Shown here in pieces: positions 38,181 to 47,277 of a DNA stretch of 64,000 nt. The notes below the pieces were generated by a model. It was not told the origin of the DNA. It did not search any database and was given only the letters and a program-made list of their open reading frames with translations. A program made the translations under genes and the position numbers. Every line of letters begins with the position of its first letter. Within the stretch, counting starts at the first letter, position 1. The stretch comes from Cupriavidus numazuensis (GTDB taxonomy: Bacteria; Pseudomonadota; Gammaproteobacteria; Burkholderiales; Burkholderiaceae). The stretch spans positions 1 to 64,000 of the forward strand of contig NZ_CAJPVI010000039.1 of the NCBI RefSeq assembly GCF_905397435.1. Direction: 5' to 3'.

Positions 38181-38289
38181 CTGTCAAATTTTATTGACGC
38201 TTCTGTCCAATGTGGGATGGATTGTCAAATCAGATGGCGCGCGTACCATTGCGCCAAGACTGTCGAACTGGCTTGACTGGAGAAACGCC

Positions 38290-39447
38290 ATGGCCCTTGA
38301 CCAAGAATCCTTTGCCCTGCTGCGCGCCTCGGTGCAGCGTTTCATCGACGAACGCCTGAAGCCGGCCGAAGACACGCTCGAGGAGCTCGACGACGTGCCG
38401 GCCGACATCGTCGCCGACATGAAGGAAATGGGCCTGTTCGGCATCTCCATCCCTGAAAACTACGGCGGTATCGGCCTGTCGATGTCGCAGGAATGCGACG
38501 TGGTGTATGACCTGGGCCACACCGCGTTCGCGTTCCGTTCGGTGTTCGGCACCAATGTCGGCATCGGCTCGCAGGGCATCCTGATGGATGGCACCGAGGA
38601 ACAGAAGCAGGCCTACCTGCCGAAAATCGCCAGCGGCGAGCTGATCATCTCGTTCGCGCTGACCGAGCCGAACGCCGGTTCCGACGCGGCTTCGCTGCAG
38701 ACGAAGGCCGAACTCGATGGGGACCACTACGTCATCAACGGCACCAAGCGCTTCATCACCAACGCGCCGCGCGCGGGCGCCTTCACGCTGATGGCGCGCA
38801 CGGGCGGCCCCGGTGCGTCGGGCATCTCGTCGTTCATCGTGCCGGCCGACACCCCGGGCATCTCGCTCGGCAAGCCGGACAAGAAGATGGGCCAGCGCGG
38901 CACCAAGACCTGTGACGTGGTGCTCGAGAACGCGCGCGTGCCGGCCGCCAACATCATCGGCGGCGTACCGGGCGTGGGCTTCAAGACCGCGATGAAGGTG
39001 CTCGACCGCGGCCGCCTGCACCTCTCGGCGCTGGCGTGCGGCATGGCGCACCGCCTGATCACCGATGCCGTGGCCTATGCCAAGGAACGCAAGCAGTTCG
39101 GCAAGCCGATCGGCGACTTCCAGCTGATCCAGGGCATGCTGGCCGACAGCCAGGCCGAGCTGTACGCCGGCCTTTCGATGATGCGCGATTGCGCCCAGCG
39201 CTATGACGCCAAGCCGGCCGGCAAGAGCGATCCCGAAGTCAGCATGCTGGCCTCGTGCACCAAGATGTTCTGTACCGAAATGGTGGGCCGCATTGCGGAC
39301 CGCGCGGTGCAGATCCACGGCGGCGCCGGCTATATCGCCGAATACACGGCCGAACGCTTCTACCGCGACGTGCGTCTGCTGCGCCTGTACGAAGGCACCA
39401 CGCAGATCCAGCAGGTCATCATCGCCAAGCATCTGCTGCGCGACTGA
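38290..39447 (+). CDS. Acyl-CoA dehydrogenase
   Basis: A 385-residue FAD enzyme of beta-oxidation type. It has FALTEPNAGSDAASLQTKAE, YAKERKQFGKPIGDFQLIQG and the catalytic Glu in LYEGTTQIQQ. The ATG at 38290 has GGAG upstream. The leader holds two copies of TGTCAAAT (38183-38190 and 38223-38230) around a TTGACG, possibly an operator. Its stop overlaps the start of the next gene (TGATG). The substrate chain length is not readable. Confidence 0.93.
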   Translation: MALDQESFALLRASVQRFIDERLKPAEDTLEELDDVPADIVADMKEMGLFGISIPENYGGIGLSMSQECDVVYDLGHTAFAFRSVFGTNVGIGSQGILMDGTEEQKQAYLPKIASGELIISFALTEPNAGSDAASLQTKAELDGDHYVINGTKRFITNAPRAGAFTLMARTGGPGASGISSFIVPADTPGISLGKPDKKMGQRGTKTCDVVLENARVPAANIIGGVPGVGFKTAMKVLDRGRLHLSALACGMAHRLITDAVAYAKERKQFGKPIGDFQLIQGMLADSQAELYAGLSMMRDCAQRYDAKPAGKSDPEVSMLASCTKMFCTEMVGRIADRAVQIHGGAGYIAEYTAERFYRDVRLLRLYEGTTQIQQVIIAKHLLRD

Positions 39448-39992
39448 TGGCCGCGACAGCAGGGCGCGAAAAGAGCAGCCTGCCGGACATCCGCGGCGCG
39501 CATCGCCTGCGTGCCGTGGTGGCTACCTACCGGCCGGACTTCCCGGCCTACACGCTCGCGGTGTCGCCGGCCGCGTTGCTGGCGCTCAGCGCCATGCCTG
39601 GAGAACTGGCGGCAGCGCGTGATCCGCGCGCGCATGCTCACCTGGAACGCTTGCGGGAAGACGTGCATGGCAGCGGTATCGCGCTGCCCGGTGCGATCGT
39701 GGTGGCCGTGAGCGGTGGGCACATGCATTGCGAGTGCGACCACCTGTATGCGCTGGAAATGCGCCCGCAGGCCGGGGACCGGCTGATCGTGATCGATGGC
39801 TATGACCGCCTGCTGGCGCTCGCCCACAGTGAACGTCGCCATTGCCAGACGCTGGTGTCGGCGGTGTTGTGGCACACCGCCATGCAACCGGCGCCCGCTG
39901 CGTGTGGCGGGGCCGCTCACGAGGCGACCGCCAGCGCGATGGCGCAGTCGGCGGCCGCGCGCTGGGCCAATGCCGCGCGCGTCTGGCACTGA
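39447..39992 (+). CDS. Hypothetical protein coupled to the acyl-CoA dehydrogenase gene
   Basis: A 181-residue soluble protein with no recognised family. The start codon shares a base with the dehydrogenase stop (TGATG). It contains HMHCECDHLYALEMRP, with a His-Cys-Cys-His-like cluster, and a basic HSERRHCQTLV segment. The C-terminus is Ala-rich. A terminator follows the stop. Confidence 0.6.
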   Translation: MAATAGREKSSLPDIRGAHRLRAVVATYRPDFPAYTLAVSPAALLALSAMPGELAAARDPRAHAHLERLREDVHGSGIALPGAIVVAVSGGHMHCECDHLYALEMRPQAGDRLIVIDGYDRLLALAHSERRHCQTLVSAVLWHTAMQPAPAACGGAAHEATASAMAQSAAARWANAARVWH

Positions 39993-40013
39993 GTATCCGG
40001 AAACGGGTGAACG

Positions 40014-40046
40014 AAGCATGCCTCCGATTGGCGGCATGTTTGTTTT
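40014..40046 (+). terminator. Rho-independent terminator
   Basis: CATGCCTCC (40017-40025) pairs with GGCGGCATG (40030-40038) with one mismatch and a 4-base loop, followed by TTTGTTTT. It ends the dehydrogenase operon. Confidence 0.8.
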
Positions 40047-40079
40047 CGGGGGGCGGAATTCGATTCTGTGAGTGGCGCC

Positions 40080-40457
40080 CTATTCGGCAGGCCAGACGCT
40101 GTCCACATCCCGCAACAGATGCCCGGCGAGGATGTAGTCGCCAAGCCGCGTCGCCTTGGCTTCCAGGTCGAGCAGTTCGTGGTCCGTCAGCGTGCCCAGA
40201 TCGAACTGGCAATACAGGTTGCGCTGCCTGAACGTGGTCTTGACCTTGGCCAGGCCTTCGATCAGCGCTTCGCGCGAGCGTACGGCGACGCTTTCCTGGC
40301 CGCGATACTGCACCTTGATCCCGCGCTTCTCCCCGAGCCTGCCGAGTTCGACGGCGTCCTGCCATCCGGTCTCGTAGTCCAGCTCCAGCGCCAGCACTCC
40401 TTCCGCAGCGAGAAGCCGGAGCGCTTCCGCCTTGCTGCCAGCCCGCACGATTGACAT
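40080..40457 (-). CDS. Hypothetical protein with a LexA box in its promoter
   Basis: A 125-residue soluble protein starting MSIVRAGSKAEALRLLAAEG and ending LRDVDSVWPAE. It is mixed alpha/beta in appearance, rich in charged residues, and belongs to no family I recognise. The ATG at 40457 is favoured because AGAGG lies just before it. A GTG two codons upstream is possible. A near-consensus LexA site lies 25 bases upstream, so it is likely DNA-damage induced. Confidence 0.65.
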   Translation of the reverse strand: MSIVRAGSKAEALRLLAAEGVLALELDYETGWQDAVELGRLGEKRGIKVQYRGQESVAVRSREALIEGLAKVKTTFRQRNLYCQFDLGTLTDHELLDLEAKATRLGDYILAGHLLRDVDSVWPAE

Positions 40458-40481
40458 CCACACCTCTTGTCTCTACTTATA

Positions 40482-40497
40482 CTGTACGAATATACAG
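40482..40497. promoter_or_regulatory. LexA (SOS) box
   Basis: CTGTACGAATATACAG matches CTGT-N8-ACAG exactly, in the wider context TACTGTACGAATATACAGTC. It lies just upstream of the small leftward gene at 40080-40457. Binding is inferred from the match to the beta/gamma-proteobacterial consensus. Confidence 0.8.
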
Positions 40498-40599
40498 TCA
40501 ACACCAGGGCACGGCAAGGGGCGCGCCGTGGGGTAGCGCCCCCGCAAGCCGGCGCGTCGGCCAATTCTGGGCCGTATCCTTTTCGCCTGCATGACAATA

Positions 40600-43428
40600 C
40601 TACGGACGCGCGGCGGGCGTCTCGCCGGATGCGGCACCATCCACGACCGCTGCCGCCGCCGGCGCCGCGCCGAAATCGCCCGCATAGACCTGCGACAGTC
40701 CGCGCGGGCTCACATATCTGCGGATCGCCGCGTTGACCGCCTCGGGCGTGGCCGCACGCAGGCGCGCTTCGAGTTCCTCGGTATAGGCCATGGTGCGGCC
40801 CAGATAGAGCTGGTTGGCCAGCGCACCAGCCAGCGCGCCGTCGCTGCTGCGGCTGACGATGCCCTGCTGCAGGATGCCGCTGACGGCTTCGGACAACTCT
40901 GCCTTGCTGACGCCTTCACGCACGAAGCGCTCGAGTTCGTCGGCCACGGCGCGCTGCACGCGTGCAAGGTTCTGCGGCGCATATTGCGCCTGCAGGCCGA
41001 AGCGGCCCGCGCGGTCGAGCGCCCCCACATTCACCCAGCTCGACGCGCCGTAGCTGAGTCCCTCCTTCTGCCGGAGCCGGTCAGCCAGGCGGCTGCGCAG
41101 CGAGCCGCCGCCGAATACGCGGTTGGCGATCAGCATCAGCGCGTAATCGGGTGCGTCGCTGGTCAGGTCGATCGGCTCGGCGGCGAGGTAGACCGCATTG
41201 GCCTTGCCCGGCGTGGCCAGCGTGAAGTCCGTGGGCGTGATCGGCACGAAAGGCCTGTCCACGCGCGCAAACGTCTGCTGTGCGCGCCAGTCGCCGAACA
41301 GCTCGCCGGCCTGGGTGACAGCCGCATCGGCATCGAAGTCGCCGACGAGGCTCAGCTGCGCGTTTTCCGTACCGTAGAAACGTGTGTGGAAATCGCGCAC
41401 CTGCGCGAGTGTGGCGGCCTGGAGTGCGGCGATGCTTTCATCGAACGTTTGCGCGTGACGCGGATCGCCGATCGGGTACGGATCGCCATGGCGGCCGAGC
41501 GTGTCGGATGCCATCACGCCCGGTTGCCGCCGCACGCTTTCAATATCCGCAATGGTCGTGCTGCGCAGCGTTTCGAATTCCGCTTCGGGGAAGGTCGGCG
41601 CGCGCAGCAGGTCACGCAATAGCGCGAGCAGTGCGGGCAGTTGCTCGCGCCGGGTCTCGAAGCTCACCGCTACGCGCTCCGAGCCGCCGGAAATCGATAC
41701 GCGCGCGCGCAAGGCCTCGATGCGATCGGAAATCTGCATGCGATCCATGTTGCCCGCGCCGCGCCTGAGCATCGATGCGGCAAGACTGCCGACGGTCGTC
41801 AGGCCCTGCAGGCTGTCCAGGTCGCCCATGCGAAGGATCAGCGTGCCATTGACCACGCCGCCGCGCGTGGGCTTGGGCAGCAGCGCGAGCTTCATGCCGT
41901 TGGCCAGCGTCTCGCGCCGCGTGTGCGCTTCGATATTGGCCGGGCTCGGATCGAACTCGGCGACCGCTGCCAGCGCCGGCTTGCCCTGATAGCCGCGTAC
42001 GAGCTGCGCCACGTCCGGTGCCGTGGGGACTTGCGCGCGCTGCGGCTTGTCCTCGGGTACGAACAGCCCGACCGTGCGGTTCGACGCCTGGAAGTAGTTG
42101 AGTGCGGCGCGCTGCACATCTTCGAGCGTCACGGTCTCGATGCGGTCGCGCGCAATCAGGAACAGGCGCCAGTCGCCCTTGGCAATCGCTTCCGACAGCG
42201 CAATGCCGAGCGCGCCGGGATCGTTCATGTAGTGCTCGTACGCATTGCGCATGCGCACGCGCGCGCGTTCCAGTTCTTCCTGTGTCACCGGCGCATCGGC
42301 GAAGCCTTCGACCTGCGTGATGAGCGCCGCGCGCGCGGGCGACATCGCCTGGTCCTTCGCGGTTTCCGCCATGAAGAGCAAGGTGCCGGGATCCTTCATC
42401 GCGCTGAACGATGTGCCGACCGAGGTCGCCTTCTTCTGCTCCACCAGCGCCTTGTACAGCCGCCCGCCCGGCGTGTCGCCGAGGATGATCGTCAGCATCG
42501 CGAGCGCCGTGGTGTCCGGATGGGCGCCCGGGCTGACGTGGTACTGCGCGGCCACGAGTCCGCTGTCGCCGGGCCGCTTCACGACCAGTTCGCGTGCGCC
42601 TTCCTGCGGCGGCTCCACGGTGTGCTCGGGTGGCAGCACGCGCGTCGGACGTGCGATGGATCCGAAATAGCGCTCGATGCACGCAAGCGTCCACGCCGGA
42701 TCGAACTTTCCGGCCACCACCAGCACCGCGTTATCGGGCTGGTAGTAGCGGCGGTAGAACGCGCGCAGGCTGTCGATGCTGACCTGCTCCACATCGCTGC
42801 GCGCGCCGATCGGTGCCTTGCCGTAGTTATGCCAGCGGTAGGACGCGGCCATCATCTGCTGGATCAGCATGCGGCCAGGGCTGTTCTCGCCCATCTCCAT
42901 CTCGTTGCGCACGACCGTCATCTCGCTGTCGAGATCAGCGCGCGAGACGAAGCTGTTGACCATGCGGTCGGCCTCCATGCGCAGCGCCCAGTCGAGGTTG
43001 TCGTCGCTCGCGGTGAAGGTCTCGAAGTAGTTGGTACGGTCCTGCGCCGTGGTGCCGTTGGACGACATGCCGCGTTGCGCGAACTCGGTCGGGATGGTCT
43101 TGCCCGGCAGCGTCGGCGTGCCCTTGAACAGCAGGTGTTCGAGCAGATGCGCCATGCCGGTTTCGCCGTAGTTCTCGTGGCGGCTGCCGACCAGGTAGGT
43201 CATGTTGACCGTGGTGGTGGGCTTGGCCGCGTCCGGCGCCAGCACGATGCGCAGGCCGTTGGGGAGCCGGTATTCGGTGATGCCCTCGACCGAAGTGACC
43301 TGTACCGCGCTCGCGCTCGCCTGCGCCGTGCCGACCGGTGCGGCGGAAGCGCCGCCTGGCAGCCCGAGCCACAACAGGCCCGCCACGGCGAGCGAGCAGG
43401 TCAGCGGAAGCGGTTTGGCAGGACGCAT
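40600..43428 (-). CDS. M16 family zinc metallopeptidase (pitrilysin type, two repeats)
   Basis: A 942-residue exported peptidase. It has a signal peptide (MRPAKPLPLTCSLAVAGLLW, then a Gly/Ala segment) and the inverted zinc motif HLLEH near residue 84, with a downstream Glu in NEMEMGEN. A second, inactive M16 half follows. The ATG at 43428 follows GGAG at seven bases. The two-domain layout fits periplasmic or outer-membrane processing peptidases. It is divergent from the alkA gene. Confidence 0.92.
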   Translation of the reverse strand: MRPAKPLPLTCSLAVAGLLWLGLPGGASAAPVGTAQASASAVQVTSVEGITEYRLPNGLRIVLAPDAAKPTTTVNMTYLVGSRHENYGETGMAHLLEHLLFKGTPTLPGKTIPTEFAQRGMSSNGTTAQDRTNYFETFTASDDNLDWALRMEADRMVNSFVSRADLDSEMTVVRNEMEMGENSPGRMLIQQMMAASYRWHNYGKAPIGARSDVEQVSIDSLRAFYRRYYQPDNAVLVVAGKFDPAWTLACIERYFGSIARPTRVLPPEHTVEPPQEGARELVVKRPGDSGLVAAQYHVSPGAHPDTTALAMLTIILGDTPGGRLYKALVEQKKATSVGTSFSAMKDPGTLLFMAETAKDQAMSPARAALITQVEGFADAPVTQEELERARVRMRNAYEHYMNDPGALGIALSEAIAKGDWRLFLIARDRIETVTLEDVQRAALNYFQASNRTVGLFVPEDKPQRAQVPTAPDVAQLVRGYQGKPALAAVAEFDPSPANIEAHTRRETLANGMKLALLPKPTRGGVVNGTLILRMGDLDSLQGLTTVGSLAASMLRRGAGNMDRMQISDRIEALRARVSISGGSERVAVSFETRREQLPALLALLRDLLRAPTFPEAEFETLRSTTIADIESVRRQPGVMASDTLGRHGDPYPIGDPRHAQTFDESIAALQAATLAQVRDFHTRFYGTENAQLSLVGDFDADAAVTQAGELFGDWRAQQTFARVDRPFVPITPTDFTLATPGKANAVYLAAEPIDLTSDAPDYALMLIANRVFGGGSLRSRLADRLRQKEGLSYGASSWVNVGALDRAGRFGLQAQYAPQNLARVQRAVADELERFVREGVSKAELSEAVSGILQQGIVSRSSDGALAGALANQLYLGRTMAYTEELEARLRAATPEAVNAAIRRYVSPRGLSQVYAGDFGAAPAAAAVVDGAASGETPAARP

Positions 43429-43569
43429 GGAATCTCCAGGAAACATCGCAGGCTGGTGATTCTAGCCGTACTCGGTTCCGTTAACTGTGCCCCACGGCAC
43501 GGTCGAAGGCCACAGGGGAATGTCCGAATCCAGCGCGTGCATGGGTGCCTGGCGCGGTAGCATGCATGC

Positions 43570-45099
43570 ATGGAACTCGATCCCGACACCTGCTACAAGG
43601 CCGTGGCCTCGCACGACCGGCGCTTCGACGGCCGCTTCTTCGTCGGCGTGTCGTCCACGGGCATCTACTGCCGGCCCGTGTGCGCGGTGCGTACCCCGAA
43701 GCGCGAGAACTGCACGTTCTACGAAAGCGCCGCGGCGGCGGAGAAGCACGGCTTCCGTCCATGCCTGCGTTGCCGCCCGGAACTCGCGCCCGGCCATGGG
43801 CTGGCCGATATCTCGGGCCGCCTTGCGCAAGCCGCAGCAACGCTGATCGACGAAGGCTTCATGGCCGATGCCGGCGTGGCTGCGCTTGCCGGACGCATCG
43901 GCGTGACCGAACGCCATCTGCATCGCCTGTTCACCGCGCAGTTCGGTGTGTCGGTGCTCGAGTACGTGCAGACGCAGCGCCTGCTGCTGGCCAAGCGCTT
44001 GCTGACCGATACTGCGCTGCCCGTGACCGAAGTGGCACTGGCCGCCGGGTTTGGCAGCGTGCGGCGCTTCAACGACGTGCTGCGCACACGCTATGGCCTC
44101 ACGCCCATGGCATTGCGCAAGCGCGCGTCGGACGGCGTGGCCGACCGGCTGGTGTTCGAACTCGGCTACCGGCCGCCGCTCGCATGGGAGGCGCTGCTGG
44201 GCTTTCTGGCGGTGCGCGCTGTCAACGGGATCGAACAGGTGCGCGATGGCGCGTATGCGCGCACGCTGTCGGTCGAGAGTGGCGGCACCATGCATCGCGG
44301 CTGGGTGCGCCTTGATCATGTGCCGGGGCGGCTCGTGCTGCGCGTGACACTGTCGGCGTCGCTCGCGCGCGTGATTCCGCAAGCGCTGGGCAAGGTGCGC
44401 CGGCTGTGCGATCTTGGCTGCCGGCCCGATATCGTCGACCGCCACCTGGGGGAGTTGGCCAGCGATGTACCGGGCATGCGGCTGCCGGGCAGCGTCGACG
44501 GATTCGAGATCGCCGTGCGCGCCGTGATTGGCCAGGTGATTTCCGTGGTGCAGGCGCGGCGCATCCTGGCGCGGCTCGCGCAGGCCGCGGGCGATGGCCT
44601 GCCGGCGCCCGCCATGCCGATCGACGGATGCGCGCCGCTACAGCACTGCTTTCCGTCTGCCGCTGCGCTGGCCGCGTTGCCGGACGTTGACATGGCCGCT
44701 GCGGGCGTGTCGCCGGGCAAGCTGCGTACGCTGCGCGCGCTGGCCCAACGCGTTGCCAGTGGCGAGCTGCCACTGGAGCCGCATATGCCGCCCGAGCAGA
44801 CCGTGGCGGCGCTGTGCGAGATCGACGGAATCGGCGACTGGACCGCGCAATACGTCGCGATGCGCGCATTGGGCTGGCCCGATGCATTTCCGGGGACCGA
44901 TTACGCGTTGCGCAAGGTGCTCGGTGTCAACACCGTACGGGCCATGCAGGCGCGCACCGCGCAGTGGGCGCCATGGCGCGCCTATGCGGCCATCCACTTG
45001 TGGCATCGCTATGAAGCGATGAAAACCCAGGGCGATGCCGCAGTGATACCTTTCCCGGACATGACTACTGCTAATTCCGATATCGAGGTGACGACATGA
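43570..45099 (+). CDS. alkA: Ada-AlkA fusion: regulator and 3-methyladenine DNA glycosylase
   Basis: A 509-residue fusion protein for alkylation damage. Residues 1-75 form the Ada zinc domain (TGIYCRPVC plus RPCLRCRPE). Residues 85-190 form an AraC-type DNA-binding domain. Residues 200-490 form an AlkA glycosylase with helix-hairpin-helix IDGIGDWTAQYVAMRALG and a catalytic Asp in FPGTDYALRKVL. It probably senses methyl phosphotriesters, activates its own operon and excises alkylated bases. It overlaps ogt by ATGA. Confidence 0.94.
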   Translation: MELDPDTCYKAVASHDRRFDGRFFVGVSSTGIYCRPVCAVRTPKRENCTFYESAAAAEKHGFRPCLRCRPELAPGHGLADISGRLAQAAATLIDEGFMADAGVAALAGRIGVTERHLHRLFTAQFGVSVLEYVQTQRLLLAKRLLTDTALPVTEVALAAGFGSVRRFNDVLRTRYGLTPMALRKRASDGVADRLVFELGYRPPLAWEALLGFLAVRAVNGIEQVRDGAYARTLSVESGGTMHRGWVRLDHVPGRLVLRVTLSASLARVIPQALGKVRRLCDLGCRPDIVDRHLGELASDVPGMRLPGSVDGFEIAVRAVIGQVISVVQARRILARLAQAAGDGLPAPAMPIDGCAPLQHCFPSAAALAALPDVDMAAAGVSPGKLRTLRALAQRVASGELPLEPHMPPEQTVAALCEIDGIGDWTAQYVAMRALGWPDAFPGTDYALRKVLGVNTVRAMQARTAQWAPWRAYAAIHLWHRYEAMKTQGDAAVIPFPDMTTANSDIEVTT

Positions 45100-45629
45100 T
45101 CAGCTACCGCCAGATCGACAGCCCGCTCGGCGCCATGCTGCTGCGGGTGCAGGACAGCTTCCTGACGGGCGTCTATTTCGAGGGGCAGAAGTACTATCCG
45201 GCCGCTGCATTGCCCGGTGTGGTGCCGGAACGCGCGGCTGGCATCTTCGACGAGACCGCCAGGCAGATTGCCGCGTACTTCGACGGCTCGCTCGAAGCTT
45301 TCTCGGTGCCGATGCGCCTCGTCGGCACGGACTTCCAGACGCGCGTGTGGGAGGCGCTGCGCGCGATCCCGTTCGGCGAGACGTTGTCCTATGGCGACCT
45401 CGCCGGGCAGCTCGGGCTGCCGCCCGGTCATGCGCGCGCGGTCGGCGGCGCGGTGGGGCGCAACCCCGTATCGGTGATTGTGCCGTGCCATCGCGTGCTT
45501 GGCGCGGCCGGCGACCTGACCGGCTACGCCGGCGGCACCGACCGCAAGCGCGCGCTGCTCCGGATCGAAGGCCACGCTGCCGCAGCGCGCCTGCCGATCC
45601 TGCAACAGTCCGCGCTCGCCTTCGCCTAG
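45096..45629 (+). CDS. ogt: Methylated-DNA-protein cysteine methyltransferase
   Basis: A 177-residue suicide repair protein that takes the methyl group from O6-methylguanine. The reactive Cys lies in VIVPCHRVLG, followed by LTGYAGG. RVWEALRAIPFGETLSYGDL forms the DNA-binding part. It overlaps the glycosylase gene by four bases and is followed seven bases later by thpR. Confidence 0.95.
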   Translation: MISYRQIDSPLGAMLLRVQDSFLTGVYFEGQKYYPAAALPGVVPERAAGIFDETARQIAAYFDGSLEAFSVPMRLVGTDFQTRVWEALRAIPFGETLSYGDLAGQLGLPPGHARAVGGAVGRNPVSVIVPCHRVLGAAGDLTGYAGGTDRKRALLRIEGHAAAARLPILQQSALAFA

Positions 45630-45636
45630 GCCCGGC

Positions 45637-46218
45637 GTGGCACGCCTGTTCATCGCCGTCGACACGCCGCCTGAGATAGCGGCGCGGCTGGTGAAGAGCG
45701 TGCCGACGGCCAGCGGCATCCGCGCTGCACCGACCGGTCAGGTGCACCTGACCTTGCGCTTTCTCGGGGAATGCGACGCGGAGCAGGCCGAGCATATCCG
45801 CGGCGCGCTCGACACCGTCCGTGCGGCGGACTTTACGTTGAACGTGGCTGGCGTCGGTCGCTTTCGCGGCCGGCAGGGCAACGTGCTGTGGGCAGGAATG
45901 GCGCCGACCCCTGAACTCGATGCGCTTTATGTGGCCGTCACCGCCGCGCTGCAGTCCGCCGGTATCGCGCCGGAGCCGCGGCAGTTTCGCCCGCACCTGA
46001 CCCTTGCGCGCTGCCGTCCCACGGCGCCGGAAGTGCTGCAACGCGAATGGCTGGCCAATCACCGCGACATGGCCGTGCCGCCTTGGCACGCGCGGCGCTT
46101 TGTGCTGTACGAGAGCCGCCTCGATCGGCAGGGCGCGACACATGCTGCGATCGGGTCGTGGCCGCTCGTTGCACCGGACGATCCCCCAGCGACAGCGAGC
46201 GTACCCATTTCTGCGTGA
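45637..46218 (+). CDS. thpR: RNA 2',3'-cyclic phosphodiesterase, LigT/ThpR type
   Basis: A 193-residue 2H phosphoesterase with the two His-x-Thr motifs VHLTLRFLGE (near residue 36) and RPHLTLARC (near 118). The GTG start follows the ogt stop by seven bases, so it belongs to the alkylation-repair operon. The last residues VPISA and the stop are encoded by an iteron (46200-46215), so the gene end appears shaped by the repeat. Confidence 0.9.
   Translation: MARLFIAVDTPPEIAARLVKSVPTASGIRAAPTGQVHLTLRFLGECDAEQAEHIRGALDTVRAADFTLNVAGVGRFRGRQGNVLWAGMAPTPELDALYVAVTAALQSAGIAPEPRQFRPHLTLARCRPTAPEVLQREWLANHRDMAVPPWHARRFVLYESRLDRQGATHAAIGSWPLVAPDDPPATASVPISA
46200..46215 (+). repeat. Dispersed iteron forming the 3' end of thpR
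   Basis: CGTACCCATTTCTGCG directly before the TGA of thpR, the copy farthest from the origin (about 34 kb). No further copy was found to 64 kb. Confidence 0.85.
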
Positions 46219-46450
46219 CGGAGAACTGACGAAATCCGCGCGCCGACAGCGCGAAAGCGGCGTGAACGCTACCCCCCGGAAGTCTGTGCTCAAGTTTTGC
46301 CACAGATTGCCGAAGCCCATCCCATGAGTCTTGCCGTCGAACGCAGCGTCCCCTTAATATGCGGCGCTCGGCCGCATGCCGATCCTGCCGCGCCGCCCCC
46401 CTGAATGTGAACGCGCGCGGTGCGCTGCCATCCTGATGTTGCGTGATTCC

Positions 46451-47233
46451 ATGAGCCTCCAAGAATTTCCCGAATCCACCCAAGCCGGCGACGGCCAGCA
46501 AGACGATATCGATGAGGAGGCAGGCACTGCGCAGCCGGACGAGCGCTACCGGCTGACCCATACGTCGCAGATCGGCACAGTGTTGCGCGACCTGTCCTGG
46601 CAGAAGTGCCTGATCACCGTGCGCACGCGCACCGGCCATCAGTTCGTGACGTCGATCCTGCACATGGACCCGGTCAACCGGACCTTCATCTTCGACTGGT
46701 GCAATGCGGATGCCGAACGCCAGTCGCTGATGACGTCGGACGAGAACGCGTTTTCGGGCCTGCTGCGCGGCGTGCCGGTCAACTTCGTGGTCGGCCGTCC
46801 GGCGGCCACGCGCCACGACGACCGTCCGGCCTTTACCGCCGCGTTTCCGGAGAAGCTTTACCACTTCCAGCGCCGCCGGCATTTCCGCGCGCGCACGCTG
46901 GTGACCAAGGGCTACCGCTGTGAAGTCCGCAACCCGGACAACAGCGTGCTGTCGCTCGATATTGCCGACCTGTCGCTGTCCGGCGTGGGCCTGCGTTCGA
47001 AGACGGTGGGCGAAGACCGCTTGCCCGTGGGCACGACGGTGAGCCGCTGCCGCCTGGATTTCCGCGAGCTGGGCAAGCTCGACATTGATCTCCAGATCGT
47101 TGGCCACTGGCTGGTGGGCAACGACGGGAGCGCGATCCATCACTATGGCTGCGCCTTCGTGAACCCCGACGGCCGCGTGGAGAATTTCCTGCAGCGCCTG
47201 GTGTTTGCGCTGGAGCTCGCGCACCGCGGCTGA
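46451..47233 (+). CDS. PilZ-domain protein, YcgR-like flagellar brake type
   Basis: A 260-residue c-di-GMP binding protein. An N-terminal YcgR domain (about 30-125) precedes a PilZ domain with the ligand motifs QRRRHFRAR and DLSLSGVG. The start is uncertain. ATG at 46451 (MSLQEFPES) and at 46436 are both possible, and neither has a good ribosome-binding site. No flagellar genes are nearby. A flagellar role is inferred from the family. Confidence 0.85.
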   Translation: MSLQEFPESTQAGDGQQDDIDEEAGTAQPDERYRLTHTSQIGTVLRDLSWQKCLITVRTRTGHQFVTSILHMDPVNRTFIFDWCNADAERQSLMTSDENAFSGLLRGVPVNFVVGRPAATRHDDRPAFTAAFPEKLYHFQRRRHFRARTLVTKGYRCEVRNPDNSVLSLDIADLSLSGVGLRSKTVGEDRLPVGTTVSRCRLDFRELGKLDIDLQIVGHWLVGNDGSAIHHYGCAFVNPDGRVENFLQRLVFALELAHRG

Positions 47234-47277
47234 GGCCGCAAGCAGCCTCAGCGAACCGCGGCGCGGTCAGGACGGGA

